From: Massilia eburnea
GTDB taxonomy: Bacteria; Pseudomonadota; Gammaproteobacteria; Burkholderiales; Burkholderiaceae_D
NCBI RefSeq assembly: GCF_009720745.1
Contig: NZ_WNKX01000022.1
Location: forward strand, 1 to 64,000
Length of the DNA: 64,000 bases
Direction of reading: 5' to 3'
A program made the position numbers and the translations under genes. This document shows positions 52,643 through 61,831 of the stretch, piece by piece (the first letter of the stretch is position 1; each line of letters begins with the position of its first letter). The notes beneath the pieces are model-generated. The model saw only the letters and a program-made list of their open reading frames with translations, did not search any database and was not told the DNA's origin.

Positions 52643-54007
52643 TTAAAGCTTCCGGGCCAGGTCGTTAAATATCGCCAGCGCCATTAAGGACACCAGCAAA
52701 CCCAATCCAATCCGCTGCGCCATTTCGGCAAAGCGCTCGGAAATGGGGCGCCCTGTCAAAACTTCCAGCGAATAATACAGCAAATGCCCCCCATCCAGAA
52801 CAGGAATTGGCAGCAAATTCATTAGTCCAAGGCTCACGCTGATAAAGGCCACGAAGCCGATAAATGATTCGGCGCCCATTTTGGCGGTTTCCCCGGCATA
52901 TTCTGCAATGGTCAGCGGCCCGGTAATATTCTTCAGCGAGACTTCGCCCACAATCATGCGGCCCAGGATCTTGAAGGTCATCGAACAGATTTCCTTCACC
53001 TGGCGCACTGCCTTGCCCGCAGCATCCAGCGGACCGTAATGCACGATCATCGTATCAATGGAGCCCACCAGTTCGGCCTTGATCTTACCGACTGTTACAA
53101 GGCCCTTGCTGTTGGCGGCCTTGTCCTCGACCGGGTCCGGCGTCAATTCCAGCTGCTGCTGGCGGCCGTCGCGCAGCACGGTGACCGCCAGTTTGCGGCC
53201 CGGCGAACGCAGCACTTCGGCCACAAACGCGCGTGCATCGTGGATCTGCAGGCCATCCACGGCCAGGATCACGTCCCCTTTGAGCATGCCGGCGCGGCGG
53301 GCGGCGCCGCCCTCCTCCATGCGGCCGATCATGGGCGGCGGGCGCATCAGGTCCAGGCCCATGGCCGCCGGCACATCGTCTTCCAGGCTGACATGGGCTG
53401 CCGCTTCCGCCGGCAGCGTGGCGCGCACCTCGCCGTAGCCGGGGCGTTCGAGCACCAGGGCCATGGCTTCGCGGTGGATGGCGGACTGGATGATGGCCCA
53501 GCGCAGCTCGGACCAGCCCTGCACCGGATCGCCGTTGATGGATTTCACGAGGTCGCCGCGCTGCAGGCCTGCCGTGGCGGCGGCGGTCGCCGTCGCCGGC
53601 TCGGCGATGCGGGCGGTCGGCTCGCGCACGCCGGCCATGTACAGGCCAGCATACAGGACGATGGCGAGCAGGAAGTTGGCCAGCGGGCCGGCTGCCACGA
53701 TGGCGATGCGTTTCCAGACGCTCTGGCGGGTGAATTCGCGCTGGAGGTCTTCCGGCGTGGCGCCGCTCAAGTCGCTCTCGCGGGCATCCAGCATCTTGAC
53801 GTAGCCGCCCAGGGGGATGGCGGATATGGCCCATTCCGTCTGGTCAGGGCCGAATTTGCGCATCCAGACGATGCGGCCCATGCCGACCGAGAAGCGCAGC
53901 ACTTTGACGCCGCACCAGCGCGCCACCAGGTAGTGCCCCAGCTCGTGAATGACGATCAGGGTGCCGAGGCAGGCGATCGTGGCGAGGATGGTGCGCAGGA
54001 GATCCAT
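52643..54007 (-). CDS. rseP: Site-2 protease RseP
   Basis: Intramembrane zinc protease that cleaves anti-sigma-E factor RseA and signal peptide remnants. The 454-residue protein has HELGH (21-25) in its first membrane helix, two PDZ domains (about 125-300), and the LDGGH motif in the third helix with a further C-terminal helix. The start at 54007 gives the family N-terminus; the frame extends to 54055 without support. Confidence 0.97.
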   Translation of the reverse strand: MDLLRTILATIACLGTLIVIHELGHYLVARWCGVKVLRFSVGMGRIVWMRKFGPDQTEWAISAIPLGGYVKMLDARESDLSGATPEDLQREFTRQSVWKRIAIVAAGPLANFLLAIVLYAGLYMAGVREPTARIAEPATATAAATAGLQRGDLVKSINGDPVQGWSELRWAIIQSAIHREAMALVLERPGYGEVRATLPAEAAAHVSLEDDVPAAMGLDLMRPPPMIGRMEEGGAARRAGMLKGDVILAVDGLQIHDARAFVAEVLRSPGRKLAVTVLRDGRQQQLELTPDPVEDKAANSKGLVTVGKIKAELVGSIDTMIVHYGPLDAAGKAVRQVKEICSMTFKILGRMIVGEVSLKNITGPLTIAEYAGETAKMGAESFIGFVAFISVSLGLMNLLPIPVLDGGHLLYYSLEVLTGRPISERFAEMAQRIGLGLLVSLMALAIFNDLARKL

Positions 54008-54011
54008 GGCG

Positions 54012-55184
54012 CTACCCGGCGATAATCCGTTCCGCTGCGGCCCGCGCCAGCGCATCCTGCGCCATCACGGCCTCGATGCTGCTGGCCGCGCCATGCGGCA
54101 GTTCGTCCATGACCTGCGCGATGACGCGGTCGATGCGGCGGAAGCCGATACGCTGTTCGAGGAAGGCTTGCACCGCCACCTCGTTGGCTGCGTTCAGCAG
54201 GGCCGGGGCGGTACCGCCGGCGCGCAGGGCTTGATAGGCCAGCGCCAGGCAGGGGAAGCGCTCGAAGTCCGGCTTTTCGAATTGCAGGGTGCCGACCTGG
54301 GTCAGGTCCAGCTGGGCCACGCCGGATGCGACGCGCTCCGGATAAGCCAGGGCGTGCGCGATCGGGGTGCGCATGTCCGGGTTGCCCAGTTCCGCCAGCA
54401 CGGAGCCGTCGTTGTAGGACACCATGGAATGAATCACCGATTGCGGGTGGATCACCACTTCGATCTGCTGCGCTGGAGCGCCGAACAGCCAGTGCGCCTC
54501 GATCACTTCCAGGCCCTTGTTCATCATGGTCGCGGAATCGACCGAAATCTTGCGGCCCATGACCCATTTCGGATGCTTGCAGGCCTCGTCCGGGGTCACG
54601 TTCTCCAGGGTCGCCACATCGCGCTTCAGGAATGGGCCGCCGGAAGCGGTCAGCAGGATCTTGGTCACGCCAGCGGCAGCCGGCACGCGGCCATAGCCTG
54701 CAGGCAGGCACTGGAAGATGGCGTTGTGCTCGGAGTCGATCGGCAGCAGCGCAGCGCCGCTGCCGGCCACGGCATCCATGAACAGCTGGCCGGACATCAC
54801 CAGCGCTTCCTTATTGGCCAGCATGACCTTCTTGCCGGCGCGGGCGGCAGCCAGGGTCGGCGCCAGGCCTGCGGCGCCGACGATGGCGGCCATCACGGCA
54901 TCGGTTCCGGATGCGCACGACACGCTGCACAGCGCAGCTTCGCCCCACTCCACTTCCGTCTTGCAGCCGGCGGCGCGCAGCAAGGCGCCCAGCTGGTCGG
55001 CGGCAGCGGCGCTGCCCACCACGGCGCGGGCCGGATGGAACTGGATACACTGTGCGGCCAGCTCCTCGACCCGGCTATGGGCCGTCAGCGCATAGACGGA
55101 ATAGCGGTCCGGGTGACGCGCAATGACGTCCAGCGTGGATACGCCAATGGAACCGGTGGCGCCGAGGATAGTAATGCGTTGCAT
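54012..55184 (-). CDS. dxr: 1-deoxy-D-xylulose-5-phosphate reductoisomerase
   Basis: Second enzyme of the MEP isoprenoid pathway; makes MEP with NADPH. The 390-residue protein carries the NADPH motif GATGSIGVSTLDV, ANKEALVMSG, LTASGGPF and the metal/substrate block MGRKISVDSATMMNKGLE. It lies between cdsA and rseP, the standard betaproteobacterial order. Confidence 0.98.
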   Translation of the reverse strand: MQRITILGATGSIGVSTLDVIARHPDRYSVYALTAHSRVEELAAQCIQFHPARAVVGSAAAADQLGALLRAAGCKTEVEWGEAALCSVSCASGTDAVMAAIVGAAGLAPTLAAARAGKKVMLANKEALVMSGQLFMDAVAGSGAALLPIDSEHNAIFQCLPAGYGRVPAAAGVTKILLTASGGPFLKRDVATLENVTPDEACKHPKWVMGRKISVDSATMMNKGLEVIEAHWLFGAPAQQIEVVIHPQSVIHSMVSYNDGSVLAELGNPDMRTPIAHALAYPERVASGVAQLDLTQVGTLQFEKPDFERFPCLALAYQALRAGGTAPALLNAANEVAVQAFLEQRIGFRRIDRVIAQVMDELPHGAASSIEAVMAQDALARAAAERIIAG

Positions 55185-55192
55185 GGAATTCC

Positions 55193-56029
55193 TTAGAACA
55201 GCCTTGGGGTAATCAACGCAGCGATGGGCAGCACCGGCACCAGCGCGTCGATACGGTCAAGCACGCCGCCGTGGCCGGGCAGCAGGTTGCTGCTGTCCTT
55301 CATGCCGGCGCGGCGCTTGAGCATCGATTCAAACAGGTCGCCCACGACCGAGGCGGCGACGATCAGCACCAGCACGGCCAGCGCGACGCCCCAGCCCAGG
55401 TGATCAACCAGGCGCACCGCAAACGTGTCCTGCAGCAGCGGTACAGATGGCGCCAGCAGCACAGTCACGGCAGCCAGCAGCAGCACGGAAACCATGCCGC
55501 CAACCGCGCCTTCCCACGATTTGCCGGGCGAAATGGTCGGCGCCAGCTTGCGCTTGCCGAAGGCCTTGCCGGAGAAATAGGCGAAGATGTCGGCCGCCCA
55601 CACCACCGCCATCACGGACAGCAGGTAAACCGGCCCGCGCGCAAACAGCAGCAGCATGGCGACGAAACAGGACACCAGGGTCGCCGCGTACACCATGCTG
55701 AGCATCGTGTTGCCCGTGCCTTCAGCCGGTGGCAGGCCCAGTTTCAGGGCAGGCGCGAAGCGGATCAGCCAGATCGCCGCGCCAATGGCCAGCCAGAACT
55801 GGGCATGGTCCAGGCCATTGGTGAAGATGAAGGTGTAGGCGAAAGCGGCCGTCCAGGCCAGGGCCGCGACGACCGCGAGGCGGTTCTTGAACAGGCGGAA
55901 GGCTTCCCAGACGGCAGCGCCGAAGAACAAAGCCACGACCACCTGCACCGCCGGCAGGTAGCCGGAGAACAGGACGGGCAACAGTACCGCCAGCAGCAGG
56001 ACAGCGGTAATCACGCGGGTTTTCAGCAT
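55193..56029 (-). CDS. cdsA: Phosphatidate cytidylyltransferase
   Basis: Makes CDP-diacylglycerol, the precursor of all phospholipids. The 278-residue integral membrane protein has about eight hydrophobic helices, the SPGKSWEGAVGG motif and the CdsA signature KRRAGMKDSSNLLPGHGG-LDRIDAL. It is six bases from uppS and eight from dxr, in one operon. Confidence 0.97.
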   Translation of the reverse strand: MLKTRVITAVLLLAVLLPVLFSGYLPAVQVVVALFFGAAVWEAFRLFKNRLAVVAALAWTAAFAYTFIFTNGLDHAQFWLAIGAAIWLIRFAPALKLGLPPAEGTGNTMLSMVYAATLVSCFVAMLLLFARGPVYLLSVMAVVWAADIFAYFSGKAFGKRKLAPTISPGKSWEGAVGGMVSVLLLAAVTVLLAPSVPLLQDTFAVRLVDHLGWGVALAVLVLIVAASVVGDLFESMLKRRAGMKDSSNLLPGHGGVLDRIDALVPVLPIAALITPRLF

Positions 56030-56035
56030 CGTTAT

Positions 56036-56785
56036 TTAGCTCTTGTTGGCCAGTTGGTCGCCGGTGCGGCCAAAGCGGCGTTCGCGGCCCTGGTAGGAGG
56101 CAATCGCCTCGTCCAGGCGCTCTGCATTGAAATCGGGCCAGTAGGTATCGGTGAAATACAGCTCCGTATATGCCAGTTGCCACAGCAGGAAATTGGAAAT
56201 GCGCTCTTCGCCGCCGGTACGGATGAACAGGTCCGGCTCGGGCGCATAAGCCATCGACAGGTAGGGCGCCAGTTGCTCCTCGGAGAAGTCGGTCGCGCCC
56301 GGATGCTCGGCCACCATCTTGCCGATCGCCTGCATGATATCCCAGCGTCCGCCATAGTTGGCGCACACGGTGACCGTCAGGCGGGTGTTGTTGGCCGTCT
56401 TGCGTTCGGCATTGGCGATCATTTCCTGCAGCTTATCGCCAAAGCGCGACAAGTCGCCCACCACCTTCAGGCGGATATTATTGGCGTGCATCTTCGCCAC
56501 TTCGCGCTCCAGGGCGGTCACGAAAAGCTTCATCAGCAGCGAGACTTCCTCTTCCGGCCGGCGCCAGTTCTCGGAACTGAAGGCGAACACGGTCAGGTAT
56601 TCGATGCCGCGCTCGATACAGGCTTCGACCACGGTACGCACGGCGTCCACGCCCTTGACGTGGCCAGCCACGCGCGGCATGAAGCGCTTGGTGGCCCAGC
56701 GCCCGTTGCCGTCCATGATGATGGCCACATGGCGAGGCACCTTGGGCGCATCAGGGACCGCGGTTGTCGAACTCGAATATTTCAT
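56036..56785 (-). CDS. uppS: Undecaprenyl diphosphate synthase
   Basis: Makes the C55 lipid carrier for cell wall and O-antigen units. The 249-residue cis-prenyltransferase contains the catalytic aspartate in IIMDGNGRWA, FAFSSENWRRP and the C-terminal DLFIRTGGEERISNFLLWQLAY block. Start 56785 is chosen for length; an upstream ATG at 56833 adds a hydrophobic stretch not expected in the family. Confidence 0.96.
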   Translation of the reverse strand: MKYSSSTTAVPDAPKVPRHVAIIMDGNGRWATKRFMPRVAGHVKGVDAVRTVVEACIERGIEYLTVFAFSSENWRRPEEEVSLLMKLFVTALEREVAKMHANNIRLKVVGDLSRFGDKLQEMIANAERKTANNTRLTVTVCANYGGRWDIMQAIGKMVAEHPGATDFSEEQLAPYLSMAYAPEPDLFIRTGGEERISNFLLWQLAYTELYFTDTYWPDFNAERLDEAIASYQGRERRFGRTGDQLANKS

Positions 56786-56853
56786 AGGTACGTAAACTGA
56801 AAATCCGGGGAAGGCGCAGGCAAGAGCCAGCACCCCTCCCCGGTTTCTGGACC

Positions 56854-57414
56854 TTAAACGGTCAGGACTTCTTTCTCTTTTTCGGCGACGGTCTTGTCGA
56901 TGTCGGCGATGAACTTGTCGGTCAGCTTCTGGATCTCGTCTACTGCACGGCGCTCTTCATCTTCCGAAATAGCCTTGTCCTTCACCAGCTTCTTCAAGCC
57001 TTCGTTGGCATCGCGACGGATGTTGCGAATGGCGACCTTGGCGTCTTCGCCCTCGCCCTTGCACAGCTTGACCATCTCTTTACGGCGCTCTTCGTTCAGC
57101 GGCGGGGTCGGCACGCGAATCAGGTCGCCCTGGGAAGCCGGGTTCAGGCCCAGGTCGGAATCGCGGATCGCTTTCTCGATCACGGCGCCCATTTTCTTTT
57201 CAAACGGAGCTACACCGATGGTGCGGGCATCGACCAGGGTCAGGTTGGCCACCTGGTTGATCGGGGTCGGGTTGCCGTAGTAATCCACCATCACGTGGTC
57301 CAGGATGCCCACGTGGGCACGGCCGGTACGCACTTTGGCCAGGTCGGCCTTCAGGGTTTCCAGGGATTTGCCCATTTTGTCCTGGGCGTTCTTTTTAATG
57401 TCAGCAGTAGACAT
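56854..57414 (-). CDS. frr: Ribosome recycling factor
   Basis: Splits post-termination ribosomes together with EF-G. The 186-residue protein has the coiled-coil domain I blocks KVRTGRAH, VARP-equivalent LIRVPTPPLNEERRKEMVK and the DEERRAVDEIQKLTD C-terminal helix. Gene order pyrH-frr-uppS is standard. Confidence 0.98.
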   Translation of the reverse strand: MSTADIKKNAQDKMGKSLETLKADLAKVRTGRAHVGILDHVMVDYYGNPTPINQVANLTLVDARTIGVAPFEKKMGAVIEKAIRDSDLGLNPASQGDLIRVPTPPLNEERRKEMVKLCKGEGEDAKVAIRNIRRDANEGLKKLVKDKAISEDEERRAVDEIQKLTDKFIADIDKTVAEKEKEVLTV

Positions 57415-57446
57415 TCCTACTCTCCTGTTACTTTACTTGAATTATT

Positions 57447-58163
57447 TTAAACGTGAACCAGTGTACCCTCTTCCGCGCCCATAATCACGTTCATCAACGC
57501 GCCAGGCTTGGTAATGGAGAATACTTTGATCGGCAGCTTCTGGTCGCGGCACAGTGCGAACGCGGTGGCGTCCATCACTTGCAGGTGCTTGGCGATGGCG
57601 TCGTCGAAGCTGATCTTCTGGTACATGGTCGCATTCGGGTCCTTCTTCGGATCGGCGGTGTAGACGCCGTCGACCTTGGTGGCCTTCAGCACGATTTCCG
57701 CGCTCATTTCCGAACCGCGCAGTGCCGCTGCGGTATCGGTGGTGAAGAATGGGTTGCCGGTGCCGGCGGCGAAGATCACAACCTTGCCTTCTTCCAGGTA
57801 CTGCAGGGCTTTCGGGCGCACATACGGCTCGACCACCTGCTCGATGCCGATGGCCGACATCACGCGTGCGGTCACGCCCACGTGCTTCATGGCGTCGGCC
57901 AGGGCCAGCGCATTCATGACGGTAGCCAGCATGCCCATGTAGTCGGCGGTGGCGCGGTCCATGCCCTGGGCGCCAGGCGCCACGCCACGGAAGATGTTGC
58001 CGCCGCCAATGACGACCGCCAGTTCAACGCCCAGCTTTGCGACTTCGGCGACGTCGGCCACCATGCGTTCGATAGTGCCGCGGTTGATGCCGTACGGGTC
58101 ATCGCCCATCAGGGCTTCGCCGGACAATTTCAGGAGGACGCGCTTGAAGGCTGGTTTTGACAT
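57447..58163 (-). CDS. pyrH: UMP kinase
   Basis: Phosphorylates UMP to UDP. The 238-residue amino acid kinase-fold protein has KLSGEALMG, VIGGGNIFRG, the FAAGTGNPFFTTDTAA block and AFALCRDQKLPI. It is followed by frr after 32 bp and separated from tsf by a palindromic repeat. Confidence 0.98.
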   Translation of the reverse strand: MSKPAFKRVLLKLSGEALMGDDPYGINRGTIERMVADVAEVAKLGVELAVVIGGGNIFRGVAPGAQGMDRATADYMGMLATVMNALALADAMKHVGVTARVMSAIGIEQVVEPYVRPKALQYLEEGKVVIFAAGTGNPFFTTDTAAALRGSEMSAEIVLKATKVDGVYTADPKKDPNATMYQKISFDDAIAKHLQVMDATAFALCRDQKLPIKVFSITKPGALMNVIMGAEEGTLVHV

Positions 58164-58284
58164 GAGCTGGGGCTCCTTTTAAATGTTTTGTTCGGTGTGG
58201 CTTCGGCGGCAATGATAACGGAAATGCCATTGTCCGCCGTTTAATTCCAGATTGAAAGCCTTAAAAAAGGCTTAACAACCCTCC

Positions 58285-58383
58285 AACCCGGTAAACCGGG
58301 GTCGGACCCAAGGGTCAGACCCTGTCAGCACCGCTTGCAGTGGATGGGTCAGACCCTTGGGTCTGACCCGGATTTACCGGGTT
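58285..58383. repeat. Long imperfect palindrome between tsf and pyrH
   Basis: Two 38-bp arms (58285-58322 and 58346-58383) are inverted copies with about four mismatches. Each runs from AACCCGGTAAA through a GGTC-GACCCAAGGGTC core to GACCC. A 23-base loop separates them. The core differs from the repeats at 38.5 and 46.2 kb, so it is a second repeat family. Confidence 0.75.
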
Positions 58384-58406
58384 TGGCAAGCAGCAGGCTT
58401 AAAAAA

Positions 58407-58424
58407 ACGGGCCTTTCGGCCCGT
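58407..58424 (-). terminator. tsf terminator
   Basis: ACGGGCC and GGCCCGT form a 7-bp stem with a 4-base loop, followed on the minus strand by seven T. It lies 8 bp after the tsf stop and would separate rpsB-tsf from pyrH. Confidence 0.85.
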
Positions 58425-58432
58425 TCTCTTGA

Positions 58433-59347
58433 TTAAGCGCCTTTGGAGGCAGCCATTTGGGCTGCGACTTCCGCCGCGAAATCGTCAACTTTCTTCTCAA
58501 TGCCTTCGCCAACCACGTACATGGTGAAGCCCTTAACGGTGGTGTTAGCGGCTTTCAGCATCTGCTCGATGGTCTGCTTGTCGTTCTTCACGAAAGCCTG
58601 GTTCATCAGCGACACTTCTTTCAGGTACTTGGCAACGGCGCCATCGATACGCTTGGCAACGATGTCGGCTGGCTGGGCTGGCTTGCCAGCGGCAACAGCG
58701 GCAGCAGCGTCTTCATCCGACTTGGCCTGGGCAACCGAACGCTCTTTAGCGATCAGGTCAGCAGGAACTTGCTCGGAGGACAGAGCGACCGGCTTCATTG
58801 CAGCGATGTGCATGGCCACGTCTTTACCGACTTGCTCGTCGGCGCCGTCGAACTCGACGATCACGCCAATCTTGGTGCCGTGCAGGTAGGAAGCCAGCTT
58901 GCCGGTGGTTTCAAAACGCTGGAAGCGACGGATCGACATGTTTTCGCCGATTTTGCCAACCAGGGCAGCGCGCACTTCTTCCAGGGTCTGGCCGTTGCCA
59001 GCTGGCAGGGCCAGCAGGGCAGCAACGTCAGCCGGGTTGTTTTCAGCAGCCAGCTTGGCAGCCAGGGCAGCCAGGGCCAGGAAGTCGTCGTTCTTGGCAA
59101 CGAAGTCGGTCTCGGAGTTCACTTCAACCAGGGCGCCGATGTTGCCAGCGATGTGGGAAGCAACCACGCCTTCAGCGGTGATACGTGCGGAAGCCTTGGC
59201 AGCCTTACCGCCCAGCTTAACGCGCAGCAGCTCTTCCGCTTTGTCCATGTCGCCAGCCGCTTCGGTCAGCGCTTTTTTGCATTCCATCATTGGCGCGTCG
59301 GTCTTAGCGCGCAGTTCACCTACCATTGCTGCAGTAATTGCTGCCAT
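58433..59347 (-). CDS. tsf: Elongation factor Ts
   Basis: Nucleotide exchange factor for EF-Tu. The 304-residue protein begins with the UBA-like domain (VGELRAKTDAPMMECKKALTEA), then NSETDFVAKND and the dimerisation domain. The start at 59347 follows a GGAG site; an open frame to 59455 continues into the gap after rpsB without family support. It pairs with rpsB upstream. Confidence 0.98.
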   Translation of the reverse strand: MAAITAAMVGELRAKTDAPMMECKKALTEAAGDMDKAEELLRVKLGGKAAKASARITAEGVVASHIAGNIGALVEVNSETDFVAKNDDFLALAALAAKLAAENNPADVAALLALPAGNGQTLEEVRAALVGKIGENMSIRRFQRFETTGKLASYLHGTKIGVIVEFDGADEQVGKDVAMHIAAMKPVALSSEQVPADLIAKERSVAQAKSDEDAAAAVAAGKPAQPADIVAKRIDGAVAKYLKEVSLMNQAFVKNDKQTIEQMLKAANTTVKGFTMYVVGEGIEKKVDDFAAEVAAQMAASKGA

Positions 59348-59484
59348 GTGTTTCTCCTGTATTTGGTTCATCCGGGGCGGCGCCTTGGGCAGCCTGCTCA
59401 TCCGGGGGATTCTGTTTAAAAAAAAGGGGGAGCTGGTGGGCCACCCCTTTCTCAAGCTGAAGCCGCCTTGCGGCGGCCAGGCAA

Positions 59485-60237
59485 TTAAGCCTGCTCGTTA
59501 ACTTCTACGAACTCGTCGCCAGCTGCAGTCTTGATGGATTCCAGGACTTCAGTGGTAGCGTTTGCACGACCTTCCAGGATCGCGTCTGCAACGCCGCGGG
59601 CGTACAGGGTGATCGCTTTGGAGGAGTCGTCGTTACCAGGGATGACGTGGGTCACGCCTTCTGGGGAGTGGTTGGTATCGACCACGCCGATCACTGGGAT
59701 GCCCAGCTTAGCGGCTTCGGTGATCGCGCCTTTGTGGTAACCAACGTCAACCACGAAGATTGCGTCAGGAACACCGCCCATATCCTTGATACCGCCGATC
59801 GACTTCTGCAGCTTTTCCAGTTCGCGACGGAACAGCAGAGCGTCTTTCTTGGTCAGCTTTTCAACGGAACCGTCTTCGATCGAAGCTTCCATGTCTTTCA
59901 GGCGCTTGATCGAGGTCTTGATGGTCTTGAAGTTGGTCAGCATGCCGCCCAGCCAACGCTGGTCAACAAATGGAACACCGGCGCGCTGAGCTTCAGCAGC
60001 GATGATGTCGCGAGCTTGGCGCTTGGTGCCAACCATCAGGATGGTGCCACGGGAAGCGGAGATTTGACGGATGGTTTTCATCGCGTCCTGGTACATGGCC
60101 AGGGTCTTTTCCAGGTTGATGATGTGAATCTTGTTGCGGTGGCCGAAGATGAACGGAGCCATCTTTGGGTTCCAGAAACGGGTTTGGTGACCGAAGTGGA
60201 CGCCGGCTTCCAGCATTTCACGCATCGTTACAGACAT
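59485..60237 (-). CDS. rpsB: 30S ribosomal protein S2
   Basis: The 250-residue protein contains GVHFGHQTRFWNPKM, the IHIINLEKTL block and GVVDTNHSPEGV-HVIPGNDD, all diagnostic. It is the first gene of the rpsB-tsf unit. A leader lies upstream, in which S2 autoregulation is known for many bacteria; that is not shown here. Confidence 0.98.
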   Translation of the reverse strand: MSVTMREMLEAGVHFGHQTRFWNPKMAPFIFGHRNKIHIINLEKTLAMYQDAMKTIRQISASRGTILMVGTKRQARDIIAAEAQRAGVPFVDQRWLGGMLTNFKTIKTSIKRLKDMEASIEDGSVEKLTKKDALLFRRELEKLQKSIGGIKDMGGVPDAIFVVDVGYHKGAITEAAKLGIPVIGVVDTNHSPEGVTHVIPGNDDSSKAITLYARGVADAILEGRANATTEVLESIKTAAGDEFVEVNEQA

Positions 60238-60552
60238 TATTTACTCCAGGGTTTGGTCTGGAATCCACCCAGTGACCCTTGCGGGCACCCTTGTTGGGGG
60301 GATTCGGGTTTATAAAATAAGAAAATTTGCTGCTATTGCAAGACGCTAGGTCAGGCAACCATAGATTTTAGCGCATCCGAGGGGACTCAGGCAAGCGGGT
60401 TACACCCTTTCACAGAGTGCGCCGGGCGGCATTTTAGTGCAAACTTGATAATAAATACAAAGATTTCCGGATTATTTTGAGAATGTTGTCGATTTCAGCG
60501 GCGCCAACGCGTCGTGCCAATACCAACCCACCCAAACATGGAGACAACTGAC
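60238..60552. promoter_or_regulatory. rpsB upstream region
   Basis: This 315-bp divergent gap has no gene. The rpsB-proximal half holds the presumed leader, with GGAG before the start and a C-rich block that can pair with GGGTGCCCGC-type sequence. Further up is an AT-rich tract (about 60308-60345) suitable for the rpsB promoter. The promoter of the rightward SRPBCC gene must lie near 60460-60530. Confidence 0.5.
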
Positions 60553-60987
60553 ATGGCTACCAACACCATCAAACTGCACCGTGTGCTGCGCGCTTCCCCG
60601 GAACGTATTTACAAGGCATGGACCACCGCCGCGGCATTCAACAAGTGGCTGCCGCCGAATGGCTACCTGGGCGAAGTGCATGAAATGGATGCCCGCGTGG
60701 GCGGCAAGTACCGCATGTCCTTCACATACTTGGGTACCGGTTTCACCCATTCCTTCGGCGGTGAATACCTGGAACTGCATCCTGGAGAGAAGATCCGCTA
60801 CACCGCCGTGTTCGACGACCCGAACCTGCCGGGGCAGATGCTGACCACCATCGTGCTGCGGGCAGTTTCCTGCGGTACGGATGTCGACATCGTTCAGGAA
60901 GGCGTGCCAGCCGTGATCCCGGCCGAACAGTGCTACCTGGGCTGGCAGCAGTCGCTCGCCCTGCTGGCTCTGCTCGTCGAACAGTAA
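60553..60987 (+). CDS. SRPBCC (AHSA1-like) protein
   Basis: A 144-residue protein of the AHSA1/SRPBCC ligand-binding fold: IKLHRVLRASPERIYKAWT, then FNKWLPPNGY, a GGEYLELHPGEKIRYTAVF block and a terminal QQSLALLALLVEQ helix. GGAGA precedes the ATG at 60553; an ATG at 60538 is possible. The ligand is unknown. It lies 10 bp before the DUF4287 gene. Confidence 0.9.
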   Translation: MATNTIKLHRVLRASPERIYKAWTTAAAFNKWLPPNGYLGEVHEMDARVGGKYRMSFTYLGTGFTHSFGGEYLELHPGEKIRYTAVFDDPNLPGQMLTTIVLRAVSCGTDVDIVQEGVPAVIPAEQCYLGWQQSLALLALLVEQ

Positions 60988-60997
60988 TGAGGCAGCA

Positions 60998-61201
60998 ATG
61001 GGTTCCCCGTCGTCATATTTCCCTTCCATCGAGGCCAAGTACGGCAAGCCAGTCGAGTATTGGCTCAAGCTACTCAAGGGCATGCAAGGCATGAAGCACA
61101 TGGACATGGTGTCGCTACTGAAGACCGACCACGGCATGGGGCACGGCCATGCCAATGCCCTGGTGGCGCACCACTTAGCGGAAAGCAAAGAGAAAGCTTG
61201 A
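60998..61201 (+). CDS. DUF4287 protein
   Basis: A 67-residue protein matching DUF4287 (SYFPSIEAKYGKPVEYWLKLL and GHGHANALVAHHL). The family often accompanies AHSA1-type proteins, as here, and is of unknown function. The short gap to the SRPBCC gene indicates an operon. Confidence 0.9.
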   Translation: MGSPSSYFPSIEAKYGKPVEYWLKLLKGMQGMKHMDMVSLLKTDHGMGHGHANALVAHHLAESKEKA

Positions 61202-61263
61202 TCCTGCTCTAAACGCCGGCGGGGGACAGTCGCCAAAATGAGGGGACACGAAGAGATGCCCTC

Positions 61264-61695
61264 ATGAGCTTGGTTGACATCACTCCCCTGTCCGCCGAAG
61301 ATGAAATTATGGATCCCGCTACCAGACAGTATGTCGATTCGAGCGCCGCGATCGCCGAAGCGCGCTCCGATGCAAAACTTGCCGAGTTCCGAGCCACCGT
61401 CGAAGCCTATACGGCCCGCGCTGAAGAACGAGAAATCGTCCGCACGAGAGATTTTGCGCGACTCGAAGCATCTCTGGCGAATATAAAGCGGGCGATCGTC
61501 ACCGCGACGCTCAGTGCGATACTTAGTATCGCTGCGCTCAACGCAGCCTTGTATCAGGGAATTCTCTCAATGTCCGATGTCGGGCGCCATTTTGGCACCA
61601 CTCAGGCTGAAATACAGAGTCAACTGCGCGTCCTGGAATTGCTGCTTCGTGCAAATGACCAAGCGCCTGGCAAAACCTCTCATGGCACGGATTGA
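61264..61695 (+). CDS. Coiled-coil protein with one membrane helix
   Basis: A 143-residue protein of unknown family. Residues about 20-75 form a charged coiled coil; residues about 82-105 are a transmembrane helix (VTATLSAILSIAALNAALYQ), followed by a short helical tail. It has the same layout as the broken gene at 33827. About 130 bases downstream contain a hairpin (AGCTCGC/GCGAGCT at 61792-61811) and a short coding remnant but no gene. Confidence 0.65.
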   Translation: MSLVDITPLSAEDEIMDPATRQYVDSSAAIAEARSDAKLAEFRATVEAYTARAEEREIVRTRDFARLEASLANIKRAIVTATLSAILSIAALNAALYQGILSMSDVGRHFGTTQAEIQSQLRVLELLLRANDQAPGKTSHGTD

Positions 61696-61831
61696 GCCGA
61701 GAAAAAGAACTTACCGGATGGCCGCTGATGTGAAGAATAGAGAATCTACGTTCGACATCATCCTTGGCTGATCTTGAGGAAATAAAGCGCCAGCTCGCGG
61801 AGATGCGAGCTGACGAGGAACGTTAGGCCGG

